Assembly: GCA_964347995.1 (NCBI GenBank)
Contig: CAYGBA010000024.1
Location: 1-21,422 of the forward strand
DNA from: GCA-020348365 sp964347995
GTDB lineage: Archaea > Thermoproteota > Bathyarchaeia > Bathyarchaeales > Bathyarchaeaceae
Length of the DNA stretch: 21,422 bases
Direction of reading: 5' to 3'
The notes under the pieces were generated by a model. The model did not search any database, was not told where the DNA came from, and saw nothing but the letters and a program-made list of their open reading frames with translations. Both the position numbers and the translations under genes were made by a program. This document shows, one piece after another, positions 14,053 through 21,422 of the stretch; the first letter of the stretch is position 1, and every line of letters begins with the position of its first letter.

Positions 14053-14868
14053 ATGGAGGTTCGCGTCCTCGAAAAGGCCGACTTCAATGCTCGGTTGATC
14101 ATCGAAGGAGCGGACACCCCATTTATGAATGCCCTACGCAGAATCATACTCGCTGAAGTCCCCTCGATGGCCATCGACGAAGTCGTCTTCATCGAAAACT
14201 CATCAATGCTTCACGACGAAATTCTCGCTCACAGGCTGGGACTCATCCCACTCAAAACTGACTTAGACACCTATAACCTGCCAGATGAATGTCCCTGCAA
14301 GAGCGAGTTTGGATGTAACCTATGCCGCGTGGGATTAACCCTCGAAGCCGAAGCCACAGAAAAGACGACCACAGTTTACTCCAGAAACCTTCAGTCCGAC
14401 AACCCCGACATAACACCAGTCAGTGACAAAATTCCACTAGTGAAGCTGGCACCAGATCAGAAAATGAAGCTTGAAGCTTACGCCCGGCTTGGAAAGGGAA
14501 AGGACCACGCGAAATGGCAACCGGTCTCAAGCTGTACATATAAGTACATGCCAGAGATCGAGGTGGACAAGGAAAGGTGTGATTTCTGCGGCGAATGTGC
14601 GGCCGTCTGTCCGAAGAGAATCCTTGTAAAGACTGATAAAAAGATAGAAATCCGGAATATAATTGATTGCACTCTCTGTCAAGACTGCGTTGACGCTTGC
14701 CCAAAGGACCCTCCCGCCATCAAGATAGAAGGGGACACGAATACCTTCATTCTCAACATAGAATCATCAGGAACTCTTTCAGTTGAAAGAATCATGCTGG
14801 AAGCAATCAAAATAATCAACAAGAAATCCGAAGAATTCGTCAAACAATTAAAGGCGACGAAGAAATGA
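14053..14868 (+). CDS. rpoD: RNA polymerase subunit Rpo3 (D) with two 4Fe-4S ferredoxin motifs
   Basis: This 271-residue protein is the archaeal alpha-like subunit that pairs with Rpo11 to start polymerase assembly. The dimerisation domain includes DTPFMNALRRIILAEVPSMA (21-40) and EILAHRLGLIPLKTD (56-70). An inserted domain carries C80, C82, C88 and C91, a possible zinc site. A ferredoxin-like insert follows with two complete 4Fe-4S ligand sets: C176, C179, C182, C186 and C206, C209, C212, C216. The fold closes with the FILNIESSGTLSVERIMLEA motif. In some archaea one or both clusters are lost; both look intact here, as in strict anaerobes. The clusters are thought to stabilise the fold and perhaps sense redox state. 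A 187-nt gap without a gene precedes it, so it may have its own promoter. Its stop overlaps the eL18 start (ATGA). Confidence 0.96.
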   Translation: MEVRVLEKADFNARLIIEGADTPFMNALRRIILAEVPSMAIDEVVFIENSSMLHDEILAHRLGLIPLKTDLDTYNLPDECPCKSEFGCNLCRVGLTLEAEATEKTTTVYSRNLQSDNPDITPVSDKIPLVKLAPDQKMKLEAYARLGKGKDHAKWQPVSSCTYKYMPEIEVDKERCDFCGECAAVCPKRILVKTDKKIEIRNIIDCTLCQDCVDACPKDPPAIKIEGDTNTFILNIESSGTLSVERIMLEAIKIINKKSEEFVKQLKATKK

Positions 14869-15227
14869 GAAGAATCAGAACAACAAACCCAGAGCTTATA
14901 AAACTCATCCGAATCTTGAAAAAGAAATCCCGAGAAAACAAAACAAGAATATGGCGGGACATAGCGGATCGCCTATCGCGCTCAAGACAAAGACGCACAA
15001 GCGTAAATGTGAGTCGTCTAAACCGCCACACCGAAGATGGGGAAACAATAGCCGTCCCAGGCAAAGTTTTAGGCTCTGGCAAAATCGACCATTCCATAAT
15101 GGTGGCTGCCTTCAACTTTTCCAAACAGGCAGAGGCAAAAATTCTGGCAGCCAAAGGAAAATGCCTCACAATACAAGAGCTGGTCGAGAAACATCCAAAA
15201 GGCATAAACTTGAGAATTATTGAGTGA
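14865..15227 (+). CDS. rpl18e: Large ribosomal subunit protein eL18
   Basis: This 120-residue protein is archaeal L18e. It has the helical N terminus TTNPELIKLIRILKKKSREN, IWRDIADRLSRSRQRRTSVN, VNVSRLNRHTEDGETIAVPG and KVLGSGKIDHSIMVAAFNFS, ending in a strand-rich segment with HPKGINLRIIE. It has no bacterial counterpart in this form and binds 23S rRNA. The ATGA overlap couples it to Rpo3, and uL13 follows after 6 nt. Confidence 0.96.
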   Translation: MRRIRTTNPELIKLIRILKKKSRENKTRIWRDIADRLSRSRQRRTSVNVSRLNRHTEDGETIAVPGKVLGSGKIDHSIMVAAFNFSKQAEAKILAAKGKCLTIQELVEKHPKGINLRIIE

Positions 15228-15233
15228 AAACAG

Positions 15234-15674
15234 ATGGCTAGAGAACAGACGGTGGTAATTGACGCAAAAGGGCTCATCCTTGGCAGAATGGCAAGCACGA
15301 TAGCCAAGCGTCTCCTCCAAGGAGAAAACATCATAATCATGAACGCAGAGAAGGCTGTCATCTCCGGAAAGAGGCTTAGCAGGATCAAGGAGGCTAAGAA
15401 AAGGCTTGAGGTGGGACACCCCAAGAAAGGGCCATTCTACCCCAGAAGACCGGAAGAGATCGTCCGCCGAACCATAAAGGGAATGCTTCCGAGAAGAAAA
15501 CCGAAAGGCCAGCAGGCCTACAGGAGGCTCAAAGTTTTTGTCGATGTGCCTCAAGAGCCTATTGAGACGGAAACACAAACAATACCCGACGCTAGATCGG
15601 AGAAGCTCAAATGTCCGTATATTACCGTTGGAAAATTGGCCAAAGAGATCGGATGGGCTTCGACCGGTGAATAA
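15234..15674 (+). CDS. rpl13: Large ribosomal subunit protein uL13
   Basis: This 146-residue protein is archaeal uL13. It has VVIDAKGLILGRMASTIAKR at the start, IIIMNAEKAVISGKRLSRIK in the core, GPFYPRRPEEIVRRTIKGML with the RNA-contacting arginines, and RRLKVFVDVPQEP before the C-terminal helix. It binds early to 23S rRNA. The gene lies 6 nt after eL18 and ends one base before the uS9 ATG. Confidence 0.96.
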   Translation: MAREQTVVIDAKGLILGRMASTIAKRLLQGENIIIMNAEKAVISGKRLSRIKEAKKRLEVGHPKKGPFYPRRPEEIVRRTIKGMLPRRKPKGQQAYRRLKVFVDVPQEPIETETQTIPDARSEKLKCPYITVGKLAKEIGWASTGE

Positions 15675-15675
15675 C

Positions 15676-16089
15676 ATGCCTGGTCGCGAAAGAATCTTAT
15701 TAACTAGCGGAAAGCGCAAAACCGCCATCGCCAGAGCAACGGTCAGGGATGGAAAGGGAAGAATCCGCATAAATAACATTCCAATCGAAATCTATCGACC
15801 AAGGATAGCCCGAGACAATATTATGGAGCCTCTTCTCCTAACAGACGAGGAAACATTGAAGCAGATCGACATTGATGTTAACGTGTCGGGAGGAGGGTTC
15901 ATGGGGCAGGCTGAGGCCTCAAGGATGGCTATCGCAAGGGCTCTGTTGAGGTGGACTAAGAGTGCTCGGCTTAAAACTACCTTCACGGATTATGACCGAT
16001 CTATGATCGCTGGCGATCCAAGGCGGAAGGAACCAAAGAAGTTTGGCGGGCCTAGTGCGCGGGCTAAGGATCAGAAAAGCTACAGATAA
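15676..16089 (+). CDS. rps9: Small ribosomal subunit protein uS9
   Basis: This 137-residue protein is uS9. The frame is open further upstream, but the ATG at 15676 gives the conserved beginning MPGRERILLTSGKRKTAIAR and sits one base after the uL13 stop, so it is preferred. Diagnostic blocks are VNVSGGGFMGQAEASRMAIA, ARALLRW and the C-terminal DRSMIAGDPRRKEPKKFGGP ending in KDQKSYR, whose last residues reach the P-site tRNA anticodon in the ribosome. A gap of about 110 nt separates it from Rpo10. Confidence 0.97.
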   Translation: MPGRERILLTSGKRKTAIARATVRDGKGRIRINNIPIEIYRPRIARDNIMEPLLLTDEETLKQIDIDVNVSGGGFMGQAEASRMAIARALLRWTKSARLKTTFTDYDRSMIAGDPRRKEPKKFGGPSARAKDQKSYR

Positions 16090-16204
16090 GGTAGAATAAA
16101 TGTCGTCATTTCGTCGTCAAAAGGATTTTTCAATGGAAAGCGTATATTCAAACAGCTTATTAATTTCCAACATTTACGGATAATTCAGAGGAGGATTGAG
16201 AAGA

Positions 16205-16429
16205 ATAATCATACCCGTACGCTGTTTCTCCTGTGGCAAGCTGATCGGGGATAAGTGGGAAGAATTCGCAAGAAGGGTGAAAAGTGGAGAAGACCCTAAA
16301 AAAGTCTTGGACAGCATGGGGGTTTTGCGGTACTGCTGCCGTCGCATGCTCCTCTCCCACGTGGAGATCATAGATGAAGTTCTCAAGTTTTATGAGGTTG
16401 AAAGCAGGAGACAGCCAAGACAGGTATAA
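16205..16429 (+). CDS. rpoN: RNA polymerase subunit Rpo10 (N)
   Basis: This zinc-binding polymerase subunit caps the Rpo3/Rpo11/Rpo2 platform. The four zinc ligands are present: CFSCG near the N terminus and the adjacent pair in RYCCRRM. KLIGDKWEEFARRVKSGEDP is typical. Homologues begin MIIPVRCF, which falls exactly on ATA-ATC-ATA-CCC at 16205. A TTG at 16196 is in frame (adding three residues, total 77 rather than 74) but follows GGAGG (16190-16194) by only one base, while the ATA at 16205 is 10 bases away, a workable distance. I therefore give 16205 as the start, with TTG 16196 the conventional alternative. The enolase gene follows after 15 nt. The usual Rpo6 (K) gene is not between them. 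Confidence 0.9.
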   Translation: MIIPVRCFSCGKLIGDKWEEFARRVKSGEDPKKVLDSMGVLRYCCRRMLLSHVEIIDEVLKFYEVESRRQPRQV

Positions 16430-16444
16430 GGTGAGCGGATAGAG

Positions 16445-17695
16445 ATGTCGACGGTAATCGAGGATGTCACAGCACGAAAGACCTTCAACAGCCGAGGAGA
16501 AGAGACCCTAGAGGTTGACGTAATAACCATGGCGGGATTCGGGAGAGCCTCCGCACCATCTGGTGCAAGCAAGAGAAAAGCCGAGGTCGTCTCCTATCCA
16601 CAAGGCGATATAGACAAAGCAATAGAGAAAGTCACGAACATAATTGCCCCAGAACTGATCGGTAGAAACGCAGATGAACAGGAGGAAATCGACGATCTTC
16701 TACATGAAATCGATGGAACCACAGACTTTAGCAGCATCGGTGGGAATGTGGCCTATGCCGTTTCTCTAGCAGCCGCTGAAGCAGCCGCCGCCTCTTATGG
16801 CATGCCGGTGTTCGAATATCTGGCTGGCTATCTCGCAGATGAAATCCCACACCCCCTAGGAAACGTCTTAGGTGGGGGAAAACACGCATACGGAAAGACA
16901 CCAGACATACAGGAATTCCTAGTTCTACCCCTGAAAGCAGACTCCTTCCATGAAGCAGCCAAGGCAAATACATCAGTTCATAAGAAAGTTGGTTCTCTAC
17001 TGAAGAAGGCAGATAGAAGCTTCACTGGAGGAAGGGGAGACGAGGGCGCCTGGGCACCCAACATAAAAAGTGAAGAAGCCTTGGATATCATGTTGAAGGC
17101 GTGTGAGGCAGTTTCAGAGGAGTCTGGAGTCGAGTGTAGAGTTGGCTTGGACATTGCAGCTTCCAGCCTGTGGAAAACAAAAGAGAAACGTTATGTGTAC
17201 GCTCGAGAGGGGGTCAGAAGAAGCCCAGAGGCGCAACTAGACTTCGTTTTAAATCTCATCGAGAACTACAGTCTCGCTTACATTGAAGATCCTTTCCACG
17301 AAGAAACCTTTGAGGCTTTCGCAGAGCTCACGAAAAAGACTAGAAATTGTCTAGTATGCGGCGACGACCTTTTTGCAACAAATATAGAGAGATTGAAAAA
17401 GGGGATTAAAATCGGCGCTGCGAACTCAGTCATCATAAAAATTAATCAGGTCGGGACACTCACTGACGCCTGGACGACCACCGAAATTGCTCAGAAAGCG
17501 CGATACACGACAATCATGTCACATAGATCTGGAGAAACAACCGACGCACATATAGCCCACCTAGCGATAGCGTTCCACTGTCCCATTATCAAAACAGGTA
17601 TAATCGGAGGAACACGTATATCAAAAATCAACGAACTTACTCGAGTAGAAAAGATGCTTGGAGAGAGAGCTAAGATGCCGGCTCTTCGATTGTGA
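16445..17695 (+). CDS. eno: Enolase (2-phosphoglycerate hydratase)
   Basis: This 416-residue protein catalyses interconversion of 2-phosphoglycerate and phosphoenolpyruvate in glycolysis/gluconeogenesis. Catalytic and metal residues are all identifiable: H147 (GGKHA), E157 (DIQEF), E200 (GDEGAWAP), D236 (LDIAAS), E281 (YIEDP), D307/D308 (CGDDLF), K332 (IIKINQVGT), H360 (SHRSGETTD) and K383 (KTG). Two mobile-loop signatures are unusual: SRGEET at 16-21, where most enolases have SRGNPT, and PSGASKRK at 38-45, where the norm is PSGASTG. Function is very likely retained, since the Ser of the SGAS loop remains. It sits between the Rpo10 and uS2 genes as in other archaeal superoperons, with 9 nt to uS2. 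Confidence 0.95.
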   Translation: MSTVIEDVTARKTFNSRGEETLEVDVITMAGFGRASAPSGASKRKAEVVSYPQGDIDKAIEKVTNIIAPELIGRNADEQEEIDDLLHEIDGTTDFSSIGGNVAYAVSLAAAEAAAASYGMPVFEYLAGYLADEIPHPLGNVLGGGKHAYGKTPDIQEFLVLPLKADSFHEAAKANTSVHKKVGSLLKKADRSFTGGRGDEGAWAPNIKSEEALDIMLKACEAVSEESGVECRVGLDIAASSLWKTKEKRYVYAREGVRRSPEAQLDFVLNLIENYSLAYIEDPFHEETFEAFAELTKKTRNCLVCGDDLFATNIERLKKGIKIGAANSVIIKINQVGTLTDAWTTTEIAQKARYTTIMSHRSGETTDAHIAHLAIAFHCPIIKTGIIGGTRISKINELTRVEKMLGERAKMPALRL

Positions 17696-17704
17696 GGAAA
17701 ACAC

Positions 17705-18361
17705 ATGTCAGAGAAAGAAAATGAAGAAGTCGAAATTCCGAGCGAGGGGCTTTTGCTGCCTCAAGACACCCTCCTGTCAGCCGGAATCCACATAGGCACA
17801 AGAATGAAAACGAAGGATGTGGGACCCTTCATCTACCGCATCAGACCTGATGGATTATTTGTTCTGGACATTCAGAGAACCGATGAACGCATCCGAATCG
17901 CAGCCAAATTCCTAGCGAGGTTTGAACCACATAAGATCGCGGCGGTGGCCGCAAGATTGTATGCCCGTACTCCTGTTGAAAGATTCTGCGAAGCAACTGG
18001 GGCAACTTCCGTTATCAGCCGTTTTGTTCCTGGACTACTGTCAAATCCTCTCTATCCAAATCGCATCGAGCCAGGGGTTGTGATCGTCTCTGATCCCAGA
18101 GCCGACGGCCAAGCTGTGAGGGAGGCCTCAACTGTTGGAATCCCGGTTGTGTCTCTCTGTAGCACCGATAACGAGTTTCGTGATTTAGATGTGGTCATAC
18201 CCACTAACAATAAGGGTAGAAGAGCCCTCGCGGTGATTTATTGGCTTCTTGCTAGACAAATACTGCGGGAGAGAGGGGAGCTTCCTCCTGACGGAGATAT
18301 GGCTCTATCAATTGATGATTTTGAGGTAAAACTAGCAAGAGAAGAAGAGGGAGAAGGTTGA
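17705..18361 (+). CDS. rps2: Small ribosomal subunit protein uS2
   Basis: This 218-residue protein is archaeal uS2, related to eukaryotic SA/laminin-receptor protein. Key blocks are LLSAGIHIGTRMKTKDVGPF, IYRIRPDGLFVLDIQRTDER, FVPGLLSNPLYPNRIEPGVV, VIVSDPRADGQAVREASTVG, IPVVSLCSTDNEFRDLDVVI and IPTNNKGRRALAVIYWLLAR. It binds the 16S rRNA between head and platform. Both ends carry extra acidic residues, as often in archaea. Its TGA overlaps the TTG start of the MEMO1 gene. Confidence 0.96.
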   Translation: MSEKENEEVEIPSEGLLLPQDTLLSAGIHIGTRMKTKDVGPFIYRIRPDGLFVLDIQRTDERIRIAAKFLARFEPHKIAAVAARLYARTPVERFCEATGATSVISRFVPGLLSNPLYPNRIEPGVVIVSDPRADGQAVREASTVGIPVVSLCSTDNEFRDLDVVIPTNNKGRRALAVIYWLLARQILRERGELPPDGDMALSIDDFEVKLAREEEGEG

Positions 18362-19209
18362 AGGTTAGGCGTCCCACTGTTGCAGGTTCATGGTACGCCG
18401 GCACCTCACAATCCCTGCGAGCACAGATAGAAGACTGCTTCATGCACGAATTCGGACCGGGCAAACTCCCTAAAGTCGTAGAAGAGGGCCCACGAAACAT
18501 GCTTGGGCTTACCGTTCCTCATGCAGGCTATATGTATTCTGGATCAGTGGCTGCAAATGCGTATTATAACCTTGCATTTGATGGCAGACCAGACACAGCT
18601 GTTCTCTTTGGTCCAAATCATTACGGGCTTGGAAGTGGGCTGGCCATCATGAATGAAGGGGTTTGGCGCACCCCGTTGGGAGACGTAGAGATTGATGCCC
18701 AGACTGCCAACCAGATTTTGCGTGAATCTCGTGTTATCGATGTGGATGACATAGCCCATGCAAGGGAGCACTCCATTGAACTTCAGCTTCCCTTTCTTCA
18801 ATACCTGTACGGCTCAAGTTTCAAGTTTGTGCCCATCTCCTTTCTTATGCAGGATCTCGAATCGAGTCGTGAGGTTGGGCGAGCTGTTGCAAAAGCGTTG
18901 TCTGGAAGGAATGGCCTAGTGATAGCCTCAACAGACATGACCCACTACGAGCCCCAAGAAAGAGCTGAACAAAAAGACAGACTAGCCATTAGTGCAGCCC
19001 TAAAAATGGATGAAGAGCTCTATTACTCTACCGTAGAGACTAACGGCATTTCTACGTGTGGCTACGGTCCCGTGGTTGCAGCGATTACAGCATCAAAGTT
19101 GTTGAGCGCAAAAAGGGCGCGGCTGCTTTGCTATAAGACCAGCGGCGACGTCACCAGCGACTTCTCCTCAGTTGTGGGTTATGCATGCGTCTCATTCATG
19201 AAGGGTTAG
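18358..19209 (+). CDS. MEMO1 family protein (AmmeMemoRadiSam protein B)
   Basis: This 283-residue protein matches the MEMO family in full. It starts at TTG 18358, inside the uS2 stop (TTGA), with GAGGGAGAAGG just upstream; the conserved beginning MKVRRPTVAGSWYAG confirms the choice. The three metal-binding histidines typical of MEMO are H55 (VPHAGYMYSG), H88 (GPNHYG) and H196 (STDMTHYEP), and C234 of the active pocket is in STCGYGP. Human MEMO1 binds iron; the archaeal role is unproven, although the protein often accompanies AMMECR1 and a radical-SAM enzyme. Its place between uS2 and mevalonate kinase is a conserved archaeal order. Neither partner gene is in this window. Confidence 0.92.
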   Translation: MKVRRPTVAGSWYAGTSQSLRAQIEDCFMHEFGPGKLPKVVEEGPRNMLGLTVPHAGYMYSGSVAANAYYNLAFDGRPDTAVLFGPNHYGLGSGLAIMNEGVWRTPLGDVEIDAQTANQILRESRVIDVDDIAHAREHSIELQLPFLQYLYGSSFKFVPISFLMQDLESSREVGRAVAKALSGRNGLVIASTDMTHYEPQERAEQKDRLAISAALKMDEELYYSTVETNGISTCGYGPVVAAITASKLLSAKRARLLCYKTSGDVTSDFSSVVGYACVSFMKG

Positions 19210-19390
19210 ATTGATACATACGCGTTCTATTTCTGAAATGACTCTTCGGTTAGTAGGTGAGGAATGTCGAGATTCACGTAAAGTCTTGTAACACCATTTT
19301 GGAACGTTTACATCTTGACCTATCAATCGCTTCACGGAGAGCCTTACCCTCTTTGATGGTTCAACTTCGGAGCCTCCGCAATCCACATCT

Positions 19391-19399
19391 TATTTAAAT
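19391..19399 (+). promoter_or_regulatory. TATA box of the mevalonate kinase gene
   Basis: TATTTAAAT lies about 30 nt upstream of the GTG/ATG starts. Normal spacing puts transcription start near 19418-19421, so the mRNA has almost no leader. The 215 nt between MEMO1 and this gene otherwise show no convincing gene. Confidence 0.55.
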
Positions 19400-19424
19400 T
19401 TCCAGAAGTAGTTGTCTTTTCTAG

Positions 19425-20381
19425 GTGGTTTCGATGGGAAGCGGTTCTGGCTTCGGAAAAGCCATCTTGTTTGGCGAACATTTCGTTGTTCACGGCGTAC
19501 CAGGAATTGTTTCTGCAATTGATTTAACAGCCGACGCAGAAGTGAAGAGAATTGGAGAAGGAATCATCGTAAAGGATGAAAGAAAAGGCGCAAAAGGTTA
19601 CACTGAACGGAAGAGAACCCAACAAGAAGAGTCTATTGAGAGAATGCTGAAAACCATGGGACTCGATTTGGAAAAGATGTCTTTAGAGATTTGGTTGGGA
19701 GGAAGTCTCCCGGGTTTCAGCGGAATAGGTGCTTCTGCAGCAAGCAGCGTTGCAATCGCAAGGGCTATAGCAGAGGAGTTTGAAATGACTTTGTCAGATG
19801 AAAGAATCAACGAAATTGCTTATGAAGCTGAGAAAGCCTACGCCGGAACACCCTCAGGCATCGACAACAGCGCTGCAACGTATGGAGGGCTAATCTGGTT
19901 CAGCAGAAATCTAAACGAAGGCCCAAACACAATTGAAAGATTGAGTATAAGGGAGCCTGTTGAAATTGTCATAGGCAACACGGGAGTTGTTGCTGACACG
20001 AAGGAAATGGTTGCAGGCGTTGCCGAAAGAAAGAAAGACAATCCAGAAAAATATGATCCATTGTTCAATCAAGCAGAACGGTTAGCATTCGAGGCTAGAA
20101 AGACCTTAGAAGATTTTGATTTAAGAAAGGTTGGGAGATTGATGAACAAAAATCATGACCTACTGCAAGAAATTGAAGTTTCTTGTAGCGAATTGGATTA
20201 TCTGGTCAATTTGGCTCGACAGCAGGGCGCGTTTGGAGCAAAACTAACTGGAGGTGGCGGTGGAGGCTGTATGGTAGCGTTAACACCGGGAAAAGAACTG
20301 CAAGACGCAGTTGCAACAGCAATGGAAAAAGAGGGATTCCAAGTACTGAGAGCAAAGATCGGTATTCAGAAATACAAGTAA
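19425..20381 (+). CDS. mvk: Mevalonate kinase (GHMP family)
   Basis: This 318-residue kinase phosphorylates mevalonate to mevalonate 5-phosphate, the entry to isoprenoid lipid synthesis. GHMP motifs are in order: GFGKAILFGEHFVVHGVP at about 9-26, the ATP-binding LPGFSGIGASAASSVAIA at 95-112, the catalytic Asp D147 in SGIDNSA, and the glycine-rich KLTGGGGGGCMVAL at 273-286. The start may be GTG 19425 or ATG 19434; the TATA box puts transcription start within a few bases, so a nearly leaderless message is likely. The GS-GFGK start replaces the more usual SAPGKV/AKV but keeps the Lys. The gene heads a unit with the UbiD-family gene 47 nt downstream. Confidence 0.95.
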   Translation: MVSMGSGSGFGKAILFGEHFVVHGVPGIVSAIDLTADAEVKRIGEGIIVKDERKGAKGYTERKRTQQEESIERMLKTMGLDLEKMSLEIWLGGSLPGFSGIGASAASSVAIARAIAEEFEMTLSDERINEIAYEAEKAYAGTPSGIDNSAATYGGLIWFSRNLNEGPNTIERLSIREPVEIVIGNTGVVADTKEMVAGVAERKKDNPEKYDPLFNQAERLAFEARKTLEDFDLRKVGRLMNKNHDLLQEIEVSCSELDYLVNLARQQGAFGAKLTGGGGGGCMVALTPGKELQDAVATAMEKEGFQVLRAKIGIQKYK

Positions 20382-20428
20382 ATTAGCCTTATTAGAAACT
20401 AGAAATTACCTTTAAAGAAGGGAGAAGA

Positions 20429-21422
20429 TTGGGTTTTAGAAGTTTTCTAGAAAAGCTCGACCAAAATGGAGAACTAATAAGAATAAGAAAAGAAGTGTCA
20501 ACCGAGTATGAGATGGCGGGGATTATAGATGCTCTCGGCGAGAAACCCGTGTTCTTTGAGAAAGTGAAGGAATCAAGTATTCCTGTTGTAAGCGGCCTCG
20601 TCTCATCTAAAGAACTGATTGCTAGAGCTTTGAACATTAAGAAAGAACAATTGCTGCGGAAATTATCCAATGCCATAGAAAACCCCTTACCTCCTGATGT
20701 TGTGGCGAAAGGAGAATGCCAGGAAATAGTTGAGAAAGACGTTGATTTGACAAAGCTTCCAATAATGAGGTACACAGAAAAGGACGGTGGAAAATACATT
20801 GCATCTGCCATAGCCATAATAAAAGACCCCGAGTTGGGCAGAAACACATGTTTCCACAGGCTCATGTTGATAGATAAAAACAAGTTCGTAGCCAGAATCG
20901 TTGAAGAGAGAGGAACAGACACCGCCCTCAGAAAATCTGGCAGCGAACTCGACATCGCAATGTGCATAGGCAACTCAACCGCTACTCTTCTTGCCGCTGC
21001 CACATCTCTACCGAAGGGTGTTGACGAACTAGGAATGGCTAATGCATTAGAGAAAACAGAACTGGTGCCGTGCAAGACCATCGCTCTTGAGGTTCCAAGA
21101 GACTGCGAGATTGTATTAGAGGGAAGGATAACAAAAGAAAGAACATCAGAGGGACCGTTCTTAGATCTGACAGGAATTGCCGATAGGATAAGACAGCAAC
21201 CAGTGATAGAAATCAAGTGCATAACTCACAGAGAAAACCCTATTTACCAAACCATACTTGCGGGAAGAAATGAACATAAGTTCTTGATGGGAATGCCTAG
21301 AGAACCAACAATTTTCAATGAAGTGAATAAAGTCTGTGAGTGTAAAGATGTTTACATAACTCCTGGCGGTTGCAGCTGGCTCCACGCGGTGGTGCAAATA
21401 AAGAAACAGAATCCAGATGATG
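20429..21422 (+). CDS. UbiD-family decarboxylase, probable anhydromevalonate phosphate decarboxylase (3' end outside the window)
   Basis: The frame opens at a TTG (20429) six bases after GGGAGAA and runs off the window edge; 331 residues are visible. It begins LGFRSFLEKLDQNGELIRIR, typical of UbiD N termini. Further family features are LPIMRYTEKDGGKYIASAIA, RNTCFHR (the conserved Arg is R144), LPKGVDELGMANAL, and the acidic pair in SEGPFLDLTG (E241, D246), used with prenylated FMN in catalysis. UbiD enzymes act on many acids, but placement directly after mevalonate kinase argues for anhydromevalonate phosphate decarboxylase of the archaeal modified mevalonate pathway, which makes isopentenyl phosphate from trans-anhydromevalonate 5-phosphate. 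The partner dehydratase and isopentenyl phosphate kinase are not visible here. A UbiX-type flavin prenyltransferase would be needed elsewhere. Confidence 0.88.
   Translation, partial: MGFRSFLEKLDQNGELIRIRKEVSTEYEMAGIIDALGEKPVFFEKVKESSIPVVSGLVSSKELIARALNIKKEQLLRKLSNAIENPLPPDVVAKGECQEIVEKDVDLTKLPIMRYTEKDGGKYIASAIAIIKDPELGRNTCFHRLMLIDKNKFVARIVEERGTDTALRKSGSELDIAMCIGNSTATLLAAATSLPKGVDELGMANALEKTELVPCKTIALEVPRDCEIVLEGRITKERTSEGPFLDLTGIADRIRQQPVIEIKCITHRENPIYQTILAGRNEHKFLMGMPREPTIFNEVNKVCECKDVYITPGGCSWLHAVVQIKKQNPDD

Noticed and set aside
15538..15675. 46-residue extension of uS9
   Set aside because: It overlaps the conserved C terminus of uL13 in another frame; uS9 begins naturally at 15676.
19192..19386. 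64-codon minus-strand frame between MEMO1 and mevalonate kinase
   Set aside because: It overlaps the end of MEMO1, has no recognisable motif or ribosome-binding site, and the region is better explained as promoter DNA.
1..21422. tRNA genes, CRISPR arrays, insertion sequences
   Set aside because: No T-loop plus acceptor pairing, no regularly spaced repeats and no transposase motifs were seen in the intergenic regions examined.

Overview
The window is archaeal. It carries an archaeal ribosomal protein/RNA polymerase gene string (uS13-uS4-uS11-Rpo3/D-eL18-uL13-uS9-Rpo10/N-enolase-uS2-MEMO1-mevalonate kinase), TATA-box promoters about 25-30 nt ahead of inferred starts, many TTG/GTG starts, a stand-alone uS10 gene, and an isolated protein resembling the coiled-coil half of the cell-division protein CdvA. 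The style (CdvA-like protein, zinc-ribbon-rich small proteins, a UbiD-type decarboxylase beside mevalonate kinase) points to a Thermoproteota-type lineage, probably Bathyarchaeia. That placement is inference; no rRNA is present to settle it.

Left part, 1-4700, accessory: a small two-helix membrane protein gene broken by a frameshift (187-430); a truncated, frameshifted SAM-methyltransferase remnant (453-700, minus); a 68-residue zinc-ribbon protein; a CinA-type molybdopterin-binding-fold protein; a CdvA-like coiled-coil protein with a 163-residue Glu/Pro tail; an unassigned, highly structured RNA candidate with its own promoter and T-run (about 3248-3455); a small gene with an in-frame amber codon (3454-3705, minus); and a membrane/coiled-coil/zinc-ribbon protein.

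Middle part, 4700-12205: uS10; a GNAT acetyltransferase plus thioredoxin-fold (YoaP-like) domain that reads as one gene with a single-base frameshift; two doubtful small ORFs; an AN1-zinc-finger site-2 protease whose N-terminal 91 residues lie ahead of the first ordinary start codon; an unrecognised helical protein; a two-gene operon of a cyclic-2,3-diphosphoglycerate-synthetase-family GTPase and a cyclophilin-like protein; an M24 (creatinase/Xaa-Pro peptidase fold) protein with altered metal ligands; and a rhomboid protease fused to an Hsp20/alpha-crystallin-like domain.

Right part, 12396-21422: the housekeeping superoperon, tightly packed with 4-nt overlaps (TTGA/ATGA) or gaps of a few bases. 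It passes into isoprenoid synthesis: mevalonate kinase is followed by a UbiD-family gene, cut by the window edge, which fits anhydromevalonate-phosphate decarboxylase of the archaeal modified mevalonate route.

Most interesting are the structured RNA at 3248-3455, the rhomboid-Hsp20 fusion, two genes where the natural first codon appears to be ATA (Rpo10 and the site-2 protease), and a cluster of gene disruptions in the left 6 kb that may be decay, sequencing error or recoding. The housekeeping half shows no disruptions.
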